From contig NC_059402.1 of NCBI RefSeq assembly GCF_905220565.1, positions 11,843,501 to 11,907,500 on the forward strand: DNA of 64,000 nucleotides, in the 5' to 3' direction. Source of the stretch: Melitaea cinxia (taxonomy: Eukaryota > Arthropoda > Insecta > Lepidoptera > Nymphalidae). The notes under the pieces are model-generated. The model saw only the letters and a list, made by a program, of their open reading frames with translations. It made no database searches and was not told the DNA's origin. The first letter of the stretch is position 1, and each line of letters opens with the position of its first letter. Positions 20,780-31,700 of the stretch are shown here, piece by piece. The translations under genes were made by a program, and so were the position numbers.

Positions 20780-22027
20780 CTATCCTTGCTCTTTTGATTT
20801 TTTGTCTACTTGAAAATCCTGAGGTTGGGATTCACCGCTAGGGCCTGGCTGAGATTCTAACTCATTTACTATTTCATTGTCATAACTATCGTTACAGTAA
20901 GTCGGGTTGGCAGCATAATCATAGGGGTTGAAGTAGTCATTCGGGTCTGTATAATAGTCATAGTCCGGATAGTCAGTATAGTATGAACAGTCGGGTGAAT
21001 AAAATTCATTTAGATTGACCTCGCGTGTTTTAAAATAATTAGTTGGTGGTGGGTTCCCAGATTTACGCCAATCATGACCTGATATCATAGGCTTAGGAGT
21101 ATAATGTTGAACTCCACTCATTGGTTTCGCATTAAAATTTTGTGGTGGATTTAATCGGGGTGGTAAGCGAAACACATTACTTTGGGGGTTGTAATTCGGT
21201 GGTGGTGCGCGAAACATTTGTTGGGTTCGACTAGGGAAACGATTTTGTTGACTATTGAACTTAAAAGCTTGGGGCTGTGCGATAGGAGAGTTAAATCTAA
21301 AACCTTGGGGTTCCGGCTGGTAATAACGCGGTCCTACTGGAACGGGCCAGTTAGGTACGGGTCGCATAGCGCTGGGCGTATTTAATACTATGTTATGTGA
21401 CGTAGCTTTAGACGTATTCTGAGTATTATGCTTAGGAAGATCATTACGCTGCTGTAAATAAATTACATTTAGTTCTTCTTGAACGAATTCTAAAGCCTTT
21501 TCAATAGTTTCCGGGCGCATGCAACGGATACGTGAACCTAGGGGTTCTTTTAAACCTCGTACGAAGGCCTGCATTGTAACCTTTTTATAAAGTGTCCGCT
21601 TAGCTTCAATTGTCGTCTGTAAGCTCTCATGTAACGTTACGTATGTCATTATAGTGCTGAACAAGGTTTGACATTGATCATAAAATTCCTGAGGGGATTT
21701 ATTACCCTGCGTAGCTAAAGAGAGGTCATTGTACAAAGCCGTTTCATCTCTTTGATCCGAAAAATTATTAATTAATGCTGATCTTATACCAGTCCAAGTG
21801 TCAGGGATGCCGTTGGAATTAATAGTTGACGCGGCGGACCCTGTTATTTTATTTAGTATACCGTTTAAGAGACATAAATTACTTAATTCACTACCTGGCT
21901 CGGCACTCGCATATTGCAAAACTATTTGATCACATATATTTATGAACCTAGTTAATATATTCGGGTTACCATCGAACTCTGGCACCAGGCGTAAGGCCTT
22001 AAAAATAACGTCGGGATCGTATGACAT
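20780..22027 (-). CDS. gag: Errantivirus Gag
   Basis: Structural capsid polyprotein, 415 residues from the ATG at 22027. The open frame extends further upstream (to about 22195) without an ATG, so 22027 is the best start. The N-terminal two-thirds is a helical capsid-like domain. The C-terminal third is rich in Pro, Asn and Gln, then Tyr and Asp. I see no CCHC zinc knuckle, which is usual for errantivirus Gag. The stop (20782-20780) overlaps pol in the -1 frame. Assigned by position, length and partner genes more than by motif. Confidence 0.88.
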   Translation of the reverse strand: MSYDPDVIFKALRLVPEFDGNPNILTRFINICDQIVLQYASAEPGSELSNLCLLNGILNKITGSAASTINSNGIPDTWTGIRSALINNFSDQRDETALYNDLSLATQGNKSPQEFYDQCQTLFSTIMTYVTLHESLQTTIEAKRTLYKKVTMQAFVRGLKEPLGSRIRCMRPETIEKALEFVQEELNVIYLQQRNDLPKHNTQNTSKATSHNIVLNTPSAMRPVPNWPVPVGPRYYQPEPQGFRFNSPIAQPQAFKFNSQQNRFPSRTQQMFRAPPPNYNPQSNVFRLPPRLNPPQNFNAKPMSGVQHYTPKPMISGHDWRKSGNPPPTNYFKTREVNLNEFYSPDCSYYTDYPDYDYYTDPNDYFNPYDYAANPTYCNDSYDNEIVNELESQPGPSGESQPQDFQVDKKSKEQG

Positions 22028-22212
22028 GTTTGAATTATATGAAATATTTAAATTAAAATCTAATTTACTGTCTATATTTCTATAACTATCTACTATATAA
22101 CGGCGAGCCTGACGGGATGCAGGTTCCCGGGGACAAGGCTTTTCGTGATGAAAAATCTTGAGGATAAAATGACTTAGGATAGAAGGAAGCAACACGAGAA
22201 AGATTCAAGTGT

Positions 22213-22218
22213 ACTTAC
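22213..22218 (-). promoter_or_regulatory. Strong splice donor in the 5' leader
   Basis: On the minus strand this is a perfect GTAAGT. A leader ATG (22229-22227) lies ten bases upstream of the exon end at 22219, and is in frame with env after joining to 17195. Subgenomic env mRNA made by splicing is established for gypsy-type errantiviruses. Confidence 0.65.
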
Positions 22219-22390
22219 ATATGTTTCATCTCTGGCTCTTTTTCGTGAATCGATGCTTGGATTCTCCACTCAGCTTGGCAGCTCCGTAGATTCTGGATAC
22301 TCGTAGCGTGACTTGACAGCCTCCCGGGCGACTCGCGAACGCGAATATCGATATGAGAAAATTCTAATGCTCGCGAACCGGCCCGCGAGT

Positions 22391-22408
22391 ATCCTACCGA
22401 CTGCGCCA
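22391..22408 (-). other. Primer-binding site, tRNA-Ser
   Basis: In element orientation the 18 bases TGGCGCAGTCGGTAGGAT abut the 5' LTR, sharing one base with it. They are complementary to the 3' end of an insect tRNA-Ser plus CCA. The overlap with the LTR end is typical of errantiviruses. Confidence 0.85.
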
Positions 22409-22739
22409 ATTACGTTTACTGCAGCCGATGGATCGAAAAAAAACCAAAATGACTTAAAAAATACTTTAATTAATTAAAATAAAATTACAATTAAGAGAGG
22501 TGAAACCTATTCGATGCGAGAATTAGGAATGACAATTTTTTTTATAAAAATTAATAATGAAATTAAATTTAAAATATGACGAAATCGCTGCGTCGGCGGC
22601 TCGTGGCTGGACGGACGTTGCGACATGGGCTGCATCGGTTTTCCGTTGTTTATTGAATATGGATATTAAATGCATGCTCGGCATTTTCATGGATGAGCTT
22701 AGGGTACTGTATGATAGATAGTACGGTTCCGTACTTAAC
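22408..22739 (-). repeat. 5' LTR of the errantivirus
   Basis: It is 332 bp and identical by eye to the 3' LTR, so it should hold the element's promoter. I see no canonical TATA box at a convincing distance. Initiator-driven transcription is usual in this group. Confidence 0.95.
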
Positions 22740-22744
22740 ATGTT

Positions 22745-23297
22745 AAAGTAACAGATTATGTCATCACAAGTAATTGTTTACATATTCGAAATTCACGTTA
22801 ACGAGATACAAAGCGAAAAATATGGCAGGAATATTAATTATTTACCTCAAAATTAAAAAAAAATTGTGACGAAAAAAAGAAGAATTCCTCCTTTTTTTTC
22901 AAGTTTTACCACACGTAGGGAAAATGGTAATTTTTATTGTCAAACGTTCTTTTTACCGTTCGTGTATTCCAGGAATTTTCGCTTTTAATATTTTTTATGA
23001 ATAAACGCTAAATAAATTAAAGCATATTTTTACGACAGTTAAGTAACCAAGCATTTGTTAATAACAGTAGCTACAGACGATTATAAGAATTACAGTTGAA
23101 TACTGTCGGAATACAAGAAATAATTTAAAACAAAATAACAAACATCACAATGATCCAATTTAAAATTTTGAAACCATAATGTTAATATATCTTTAAACCG
23201 GGCTACACCGCTGAATTTTCAAGTGCAAAATTTGCTTAAGAGAATGGCGCTCAAAGAAAACATTGTGTGAAAACCTTCATGCTTGAAAAAATTTTAT
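22745..23297. other. AT-rich flank, no gene seen
   Basis: No coding region, SINE or transposon terminus recognised between the errantivirus target duplication and the hairpin at 23298. Confidence 0.4.
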
Positions 23298-23345
23298 GTC
23301 GGGTATTGACCAATACACACCAGTGTATATTGGTCAATACCCGAC
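23298..23345. repeat. 48-base perfect-stem hairpin
   Basis: The arms gtcgggtattgaccaata and tattggtcaatacccgac are exact reverse complements around a 12-base centre. It could be the core of a very short fold-back element. No TIR-bounded element was resolved around it. Confidence 0.75.
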
Positions 23346-23387
23346 AGTGGGAAAAATGAGGTGAAAATAATAACTTTAATTTCTTAA

Positions 23388-23795
23388 CTAACTTCAAAAA
23401 AGGAAGATGTTACTCAATTCGACCGTATATTTTTTTTTATATGTATGTTCAGAGATAACTCCGTCGTTTATGAACCAATTTTAAAATTTCTTTTTTTTTT
23501 TTTTTTTTTTTGTCAGGACAAAGATCTGATTACAAATTTTAGAGTAATCTTTGATAATACGTATTAATTTGACTATTTTTTCGTCTACCTACGTTGTATT
23601 AATTGTTAATTTAATCAAAAGCCGATGTTTATCATGTGGTCATTTAAATTTTATCGAGATCTGATTACAACTTTTAGAGTAATCTTTGATAATGCATATT
23701 TACTTGACTATTTTTTCGTCTACCTACGTTATATTACTTGTCGATATAATTGAAGTCGGTTGTTCTTCGTTTGCCTGAAAACACAATTATATCAC
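23388..23795 (+). repeat. Repeat D copy
   Basis: Starts at actaacttcaaaaaaggaag, a diverged form of the family start, and contains a T-run. It ends with aattgaagtcggttgttc and a cgtttgcctg tail. An internal block with the gatctgattacaa motif appears twice (about 23526 and 23659), so this copy carries a partial internal duplication. Confidence 0.65.
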
Positions 23796-24429
23796 GAACG
23801 TTCAACATTTATACATAACAGTAAATTTTATAATGTCTTTGGGATGTACCTACCTGTACCTTCAAGCTGAAGCGTGATAAAAATGTTGTGTAATTTACTT
23901 TATTTTTAATAAATAAAATAAAAAAAGAAACATAACAACAAAACATATTTAGCGTCATCGTGTGAAGTGTTTTTTTTTATACGAGAATTTTTAAATACGT
24001 TAAAAAAATTTTAGAAAATATGCAACATTGTAATGGTAGCTTAATTTTTAAATTATTATTTTTTCATAGTACAGTACCTACAGTACTACTTGTTGTGTAA
24101 ATAAATATAAAATACGAAATATATACTACAAATTTCACACACCCATAATTACATTTTTTCGTTCATTTTATTAGTATGCGAAAAATAAGAAACGCTCAAC
24201 GTACATTTTTAAGTTTGAAAGCCCTTTAAAAAAGTTATCTAGTCTAATTCCTTCGAATTGCTATTTCATTAAGAAATATTATCAAAATTTTAAATTATCT
24301 TCTATATTAAGTAAATGAAAAAAATGATTATAGACTATCTATTATTGCCAATTTATTGAAGAGACGACCAATTGACTACCTCTATTAAAACAATTTTTCT
24401 GATTCAGTAGTTCAAGTAATCACCTAAAA

Positions 24430-24705
24430 CACCGGCGCTTTACGGGTTCGAATTCCGCTCGGAATGGATATTTGTATTTGTACAAATATTCCTTTCCGGT
24501 TTGGATGTCTGTCCTTGTGGGTCACCTCATCATACCTCGGAGAACACGTTAAGCGATCGGTCCCAGTTGTTATCACAAATACCTGGTAGCGATCAGTACT
24601 CATAATAGGGAACATATCTGCCAACCCGCAAGAAGCACAGTCTAGTCGATTAAGCTCGTGGAGGAAGAGGCCTATCCCCAGCAGTGGGATAATACAGACT
24701 AAATT
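24430..24705 (+). mobile_element. SINE-B-related copy, 5'-incomplete
   Basis: Contains a B-box-like gggttcgaattcc at the left end. It then has the family blocks cggagaacacgttaagc, cggtccca-ttgttatcac and the tail aagaggcctatccccagcag. The centre differs from the main SINE-B copies, suggesting a subfamily. Confidence 0.65.
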
Positions 24706-25421
24706 CATTAAAACAAATACCAGAATATAAGTTCAATTTATTATTTCAACGTATTTTTGTGTAGTTTGTTTTGAATTATTAATTATATATTTTTTGAAAT
24801 GAATACTATAGACTGAAATTTTTATTATTTTTCAAAGATTGAAGATCATTTTTAATAAAAAGAATACACCGCTTGAACTAAACCCAAAATAATATTAAAT
24901 AGAAATCTTTTCAAAACACATCCTATACATATAATAAAGCAAAACAGAAGCAACGTGCGTCGCAGTAATTTGTCATCCGTTTTACCGACAGCTGGCGATC
25001 TCGTAGCTAAATACCTTCAAACTAGATTTATGTAGATTTGCTAGATTTGGCTAGTCTTGCGTCAGTTTAATTGTTTGCATATTTTACTCAGAATATCAGA
25101 AGTACATTAGATTATATAACCTAGATATATCTTTAGAATATCATTTTAAAACAAATAATTTGAGTTAAACTATCTTTTCGAACAAATTAAACTTGTCTTG
25201 AATTGTTCGCGAACAAACTAGTTCGTTCGTTCCCAGGGATGAACTGGACAAACTAGTTCTCTTATTCGACGCTCCTTATTCTTCAGATTATTCTTTAGAC
25301 AGAAGACCCAACTTCAACGCGCCTCTATATCACTCTTACTGTCACGTAAGGAGATTAAGTTTGAGCGTAGCTCTACCATACACATGGTATTATCATGGTA
25401 ATATTTTTTTGTTTTAGTTTA

Positions 25422-25764
25422 CGCTTCAGCCTGTAATATCCCACTACTGGGCATATAGACCCCTAGCCCCATGTAGGAGAAGGATCAGAGCTTAATCCAC
25501 CACGCTGCTTCAATGCGGGTTGGCGGATATATTCCCTACTATGAGTAACGATCGCTATCAGGTGTACATGATAACAACCGAGACCGACGGCTTAACGTGC
25601 TCTCCGAGGCACTTTGGAGAAACCCACAAGGACTGCACAAACACTCAGACCACGGCAAACACCTGTATGGCCAATACAAATGTTTGACATGTGCGGGGAT
25701 CGAACCCGCAACCGCCAGCGCAACAGGTACAACCCATGACTGTAACAGTTGCGCCAACGCGGCG
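25422..25764 (-). mobile_element. SINE-B, full-length copy with target duplication
   Basis: A tRNA-derived SINE on the minus strand flanked by a perfect 13-bp duplication, ttgttttagttta, at 25409-25421 and 25765-25777. It has a tRNA-like head with a B-box (gggatcgaacccgc on plus, about 25688-25701) and an RTE-like tail. Confidence 0.88.
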
Positions 25765-25777
25765 TTGTTTTAGTTTA

Positions 25778-27872
25778 GTGATGTCATAATTCAAAGTCAC
25801 GAAGAAGATGGTGCAAGACGAAGCAGATATTTATATATTTGTAAAGATAATTGTTCCGAATTTATGCCCTCTTATTTATTTATTCCATATATTTTTACGA
25901 ATACTACGGAAAATTACGACAAAAAAGGTAAATGTTTTTTAGAAAAAGATAAGATCAGAGTTTAATTTTAAACACAAACGCATGTACTTCTGTGACCTTA
26001 TATATGGAAGCCATTACAATTTTGTGATTGTTGTAATATTCTCTGACATTAACAAATCATTTGTCAAAATACGTTGATCCATTTAGATAACTTATACACA
26101 AATACGTACATTCTATTCACGCTCACAAAGTCTCTTTGATTTTGTAGTGTTTCATAACGAAAAGCCAAAAGACTTATACAAAAGCATAACTAATCAGCCA
26201 TACAAACAGAAATAAGACAGTTTCCATTAGAGAAAGGCTCTGAATCAACAAACAAAGCGTTTTGCATTATAGCGTCGGATTTGAATCACGATTAAGTCTG
26301 AAAACCAATTACTGTTAGAAATTCTGGAACATTCTATGATTATACTAAAGTAGTGTGATAATTGGCGACCGATATTGGAATAGATGAACAGTAAATCTAG
26401 CGAATACTAAGCATGCAATACTGTTTTCTTTACTATGAATAAAAAGTTAACTCCATATGTCCTATAAATGACCTGCCATTGAACGATGACCTCATTGGCA
26501 ACAAATAATCAGAAAGATAAAGAGCTGGAGAAATGGATAATGCCACTTTGACTTTGTAAATAAGTATCTAATCCAATAATATAAAAGATAATTTTGTCGC
26601 AAGAACACTTACACTTTAAAAGTTAACAAAGGCTTAATTTAAAATTAGGGCAAAATATTACTAAAATGTAGGAATGCTGAACGTAATTTCAAACTTACTA
26701 AATTATCCGCATTACCTCCTAATCTGTGGATCGATGGGAGTGTGACGCGGAATATTAAGCGGGGTTTAGATGGCGTCAGATTATATGAGCCCAAAACTTT
26801 GAGAAAGGAACAACTTTGATTAAGATGTGATCGTCGTTATTATAATTATGCTCCACACTTTGTCTCCAGATTGTTCTAAATTGACATTGAAATAAATCTT
26901 TTAGATTTAAATTATTTGTATGTTCTGTCTGGAAGTATTTTGTCCAATTATGTTTGTGAAATTCAAAATGATGTAATTTGAAAACATAATCAATTATCAT
27001 TTAAGTTACAAGCTCCATTTTAATATAATGTACTTCATGCTATTTGAGTCCATATCCTGGATAGAATGCCTCTTCCAGACATTTTTTTGTACGATGTATT
27101 TATTTCTGATACTCATACTTAATCAACTGTCTGTGGCTTATATTTTTATAACTGCATATTTTTTTCAAAATACTTGTAGCAATTACCAGACTAGTTTTGC
27201 TGTCACTCACCTGTGTCAAATTATGTGAAGCTCATTAGAATTATGAACCATACAGTATGAAATCAATATGTCATCTCTTTGACAACCAATATTGTGACCG
27301 AATGTGGTCTAATGTTAAAGCAAAACCAACTTCTCTAAATGAGAGTTTAATTTTCTATCAATAATTAATGATCATAATGTATACTTGATACAAAATATTC
27401 AGAGTATACCTACTACAGAAATCTGTATACATATATAAACATATTAAGAGTGTAGAACTTGTTCAAGTGTACAATACACTTAAATCAAACAATGAAAATA
27501 CTTAATGAATTGTTGTTAGAAATTAATTTACACGAAGCGAAAATTTGAATTGTAAATTATATTTGTGTAACTTACAAATCACTGTAAAGTTTACTTATTC
27601 GCAAATTATAACAACGCTATATGGCTTGAAGATCGATATAACTATCTGTGTATACATATATGAGTAGTTAGCGATATTTTCTTAAAGAAAGCGTTACGAC
27701 GTGATAATTAAAAAATATATTTGATCAGACATCACCGCATTTGATAGATACGTATTCATATGAATGCCTCTATAAAAATTGTCATTTTTTAAAAATAAAG
27801 TTTAATAATAAATTTTACATAGTTGTTTTATTAACAAAGATTCTTCTTTGTAACACTATAGGTATACTCTAC
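25778..27872. other. Intergenic stretch without recognised genes
   Basis: Only short open frames without family signals (for example 27028-27228). No splice-linked exons could be supported. AT-rich throughout. Confidence 0.4.
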
Positions 27873-27881
27873 TATTTATGT

Positions 27882-28237
27882 GCACGCGACGCCGCGTTGA
27901 CGCAACGGTCACAACCATGGATTATGTATACCTGTTGCGCTGGCGGTTGCTGGTTCGATCCCCGCACATGACTAACATTTGTATTGGCCATACAGGTGTT
28001 TGCCGTGGTCTGGGTGCTTGTGCAGTGCTTGTGGGTCTCCCCACTGTGCCTCGGAGAGCACGTTAAGCCGTCGGTCCCGGTTGTTATCATGTACACCTGA
28101 TAGCAGTCGTTACTCATAGTAGGGAATATATCCGCCAACCTGCATTCGAGCAGCGTGATAGATTAAGCTCTGATCCTTCTCCTACATGGGAAAAGAGGCC
28201 TATGCCCAGTAGTGGGATATTACAGGCTGAAGCGTAC
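27882..28237 (+). mobile_element. SINE-B, full-length copy
   Basis: The head has an A-box-like TGACGCAACGG (27898-27908) and a canonical B-box GGTTCGATCCC (27952-27962), the internal pol III promoter of tRNA-derived SINEs. The tail reads gaggcctatgcccagtagtg and ends ggctgaagcg. A short direct repeat, atttatgt, flanks it at 27874-27881 and 28238-28245. Not a functional tRNA gene: the head lacks a closed acceptor stem and runs straight into the SINE body. Confidence 0.85.
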
Positions 28238-28267
28238 ATTTATGTATTACTGTATATTAATTTACCA

Positions 28268-28335
28268 AAATTATTATTCTCTACTAAGTAGTAGAGAAGT
28301 ACTCAGTAATACTAAGTAGTAGAGAATAATAATTT
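28268..28335. repeat. 68-base inverted repeat
   Basis: The arms 28268-28286 and 28317-28335 (19 bases each) are exact reverse complements. The motif ctaagtagtagagaa also occurs twice in direct order inside. Probably a local inverted duplication. Confidence 0.7.
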
Positions 28336-28639
28336 ATACGAAAAATATATTATACGATTTAGTAAAAATTTCTGTAAGGTGGAAATAAAAAGTACTGAAT
28401 TATCGAGTACCTTTGATTTGTCTGTAATTGAGGTTAAATGACCCTTTACCCTTCTAAAAATCTTAAGACGTTTGAAATGGTAAAGGTTCAGCAATGCTAG
28501 AAACGTTTACCTTTATAACCTCCTTGGTGAAAATTCGGGGTAAAACAAAAAATCATAAATAACATAAGAACCGTATGTTAATGCAAGGGATTCAAGAATT
28601 GGGGTATTTAGGGCTAGCAAAGAACAAATGAAATTAATT

Positions 28640-28795
28640 ACGATTCAGCCTGTTATATCTCACTGCGGTGCATAGACCTCTTTTTCCGTGTAGGACAAAG
28701 GTCGCTAGTCAATAGTAGTAAAGGACGGAGCTTAATCCACGCTGCTCCACTGTGGGTTATAGGATATGTTTTCTACTATGAGAACGATAACTATT
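28640..28795 (-). mobile_element. Degenerate SINE-B tail
   Basis: Retains the family order on plus (cagcctgttatatctcactgc, tgcatagacctct, gagcttaatccac, tgtgggtt) with many changes and a small insertion. No head is visible. Confidence 0.6.
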
Positions 28796-28799
28796 AGAT

Positions 28800-31700
28800 A
28801 TTTATGAAAATAATAAATTTTTATACGTGAATTGCTATTTTACCTTTAAAAATCGGATTAACGTCGAACGTGCTACACAAGATGTCGTAGCGTATAATGT
28901 AAAACTTTTAAAAGATTAAAATTTATGTTTTATTAACACATGGTCAAATCAAATGTTAAACTTCTAATTTCATATTACATTCTTCCTTCGGACATTTAAG
29001 TTTCCAGAACTTATCCCTGAAAAGGTTTACCGCGGAAAGGGTTGGTCGACATACTTAATGCCCTTGTCGTGGTGGAGCTAACCGTATGGATTAAACTTTA
29101 CCGAGAGTGAACTTATTTAACTTAACATTATGGTGTTAAGTAAACAGAATAATTTCTAGTAACCGTTGGACAAAAAAACATATTATACAGAGAATTAACT
29201 GTCAAAGTTCTTAAAATTCAGATTAAAATTATGCTTTGTTTGTAATATATTTGTAGTGTACAATAAAGCATAAAATTATAAACAAATAACAAAGATGAAA
29301 AAAGCCATATTTGATTAGAAGTAAAATAAATAAATAAAAAATACAGACGACTTGAAAACATCATATTTTTTTAAGTCGGTTTAAATAAGTCTTGTTTGAA
29401 TCTATGCTGACTCTAAACTTGTGCATATTAAACACACATTCCTATTTTCAACTGACTTTAAAGAATGAAGTGAAGTCAATTCGACTACTTTTAATTTAAT
29501 AATGTGTGTTACTTCATAACTTTTTACTGAGAAGACCGATTTTGATGACTTTCCTTTAAGTCGTAAGTAGCTTGCCATGTTGTTTTATCAACTGCCTACG
29601 TCATATTAATTGCCGATGTACCTAATTGAAGTTGTTTTTTTTTTCGTTTATAACCAAACACAACTATTAAACTTACTGTTATCTTTGATTACTGCGATTA
29701 ATAGTATTATGTTCAATTTTAAATATGATATTTTTTATTATTATTTAAATTAACAACTTGAAACTTAACACAATTAGACTCAAAGCTTAGAGATTAGTAG
29801 AATTGAACTCGCAAAGTTCATTAACCACCCACGCATCCCAATTCGAAACTTAATAGGCTTTTCATGAAGCTAGCAATTACCTTATAATAACATGTTAAAT
29901 ATATAAAGTAATTAAAATTAAGAATTAATAAGAATTAGGAATTAATAATATTATATAATTACACTTACCATTAAAAAAAATCAATACGTAATTTTTTTCG
30001 AACGTTTTAATTTTCTAACGACACGTCATCATCCTATGGTGATCGATATCTCGATCAATACGATGAGCTATTTAGAAACAAACAGACTCCAACATTGGAA
30101 GTTCCTAGCAAAATTTATTTTATAAATTTAGTCGGTTTTGTGAAGAAGAAAAAAAAAACAGTGCGATTGTAGAATTGAGTTTAATAATTAAAACAGAAAG
30201 TAAGTACTAAGTAACTTCAAGAAGAAAAATGCACACACGGTTGATATAATACTTAAAGAAAAAAAAGCAAATCGAGCAGATATACTGAAATAAATGAGTA
30301 TTTCCTGAGATTAAGAAAATTAAATTGTGACGTAAGAAAAAGAAATAAGAACGTCACCGAAAAATGATTTAGCAGAGAAGCTGTTTTTTACCTCAGTTGA
30401 ATTAAATCGGAGATTGGGTTGATAAATCGTAACTTCTTATTTAGCCTTGCGTGGTGGTGTCTTATCTGTCACTCCGGATATAACTTTTTGAGATGTACTT
30501 TTAATTTTTAATGAAATAAACGTTGTTTTTATTATGAATTGCAACAAATTAATATTACAAAAAAAAAAAAAACAGATGCTAAAGTGATCTGAAGTAGAAC
30601 TCACACTACTAAAAATATATGTTTTGATTACACGATTAAAACTGTAGGTAATATTTATTTGGATTCTGGCTTTATCGTATTAATCACAATTTCGAATGTT
30701 TTACTTTACGTAATCCGAATTTATCGCTACGAGCAAACAAGTAAAGTGTCGCGCAACAAAATATATTAATTTAGGAAACGAGCTTAGTACTTACAATATG
30801 TGCTTAGCTAATTAGTTGTTTATATTTACTTAATTAGGAATATAAATATTTATGTATAATCTTTTTATGCATTCAAATATGTATAACTTTCAGCGTATTT
30901 AAAATATCACACTTGAAAAGTGTCAGCTTCTAAATGTAATGTATGTATAAATATACAAATTATTTGTATTAATGATTTTAAAAATGCGTTAGCATCAAAA
31001 CTTAATAAATGTATAAAAGACACATTCATATCTTCGAAGAAATTAATAAATATTTTTTGTCTAGCCAATCCTTTAATTAGAACAGATGTCCCATTTAGCC
31101 ATTGGTAATCTATAAGTTGTTTTCATACAACGATTCACAACAATTTTTGACCTATAACGTCAGGATATGATAAAAACAACAGTTGCGCTAGCGGTCGTGA
31201 GTATATGTTGAGTGTAATACGTTCATAGCATATTATATATCCTTACAAATGTTTGTCGTAATCTAGGTGGTTGTGCTAGTATTTTGTATTTATTTATTTA
31301 TTTATTTTGTTCTCCCTTCCACTCGTTCCAGAACCCCTGATTAAAGATTTGCTAGTGAGTTTACTTACTTATATATTTGTCATTCTATTCTTTTTCGAAT
31401 TTCGAACTAAATTTAAAACTTTATATATATTTAATTAACACAAACCCTACTGCTAATCCTGTAGCGAACGTATTTTTCTTTAAATCTCAAATGAATATCA
31501 GAAAATGTACAATTTATTCCCAGTCCCAGTTATCTCTATCTAGATAGGTACGCTTTGCGGTTATCAGCTCTGCTTTCGTTTCATTATACGGAAACATTCC
31601 GTTTCATCAAAGCCTTTCGATGCAACACAAGAACTGTTTTAAAAATAACTTAAATCCATTTGAGCGATGAAAACATTGCAGTGGTTGGTTGTTTTTCTTT

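Larger units (their letters stand above)
15134..22739 (-). mobile_element. Complete errantivirus (gypsy-type endogenous retrovirus)
   Basis: A 7606-bp LTR element on the minus strand with gag, pol and env in that order. Its two 332-bp LTRs show no difference that I could find. It is flanked by the 5-bp direct repeat atgtt at 15129-15133 and 22740-22744. It has a tRNA-Ser primer site, a polypurine stretch, a gag/pol overlap in the -1 frame and an env frame that needs splicing. Size and layout match lepidopteran errantiviruses such as TED. Identical LTRs and three open genes point to a recent insertion that could still be active. This is inference; expression and host range cannot be read from the sequence. 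Confidence 0.95.

Noticed and set aside
27882..27975. Possible tRNA gene
   Set aside because: A- and B-boxes are present, but acceptor pairing is absent and the sequence continues into a SINE body with a target duplication.
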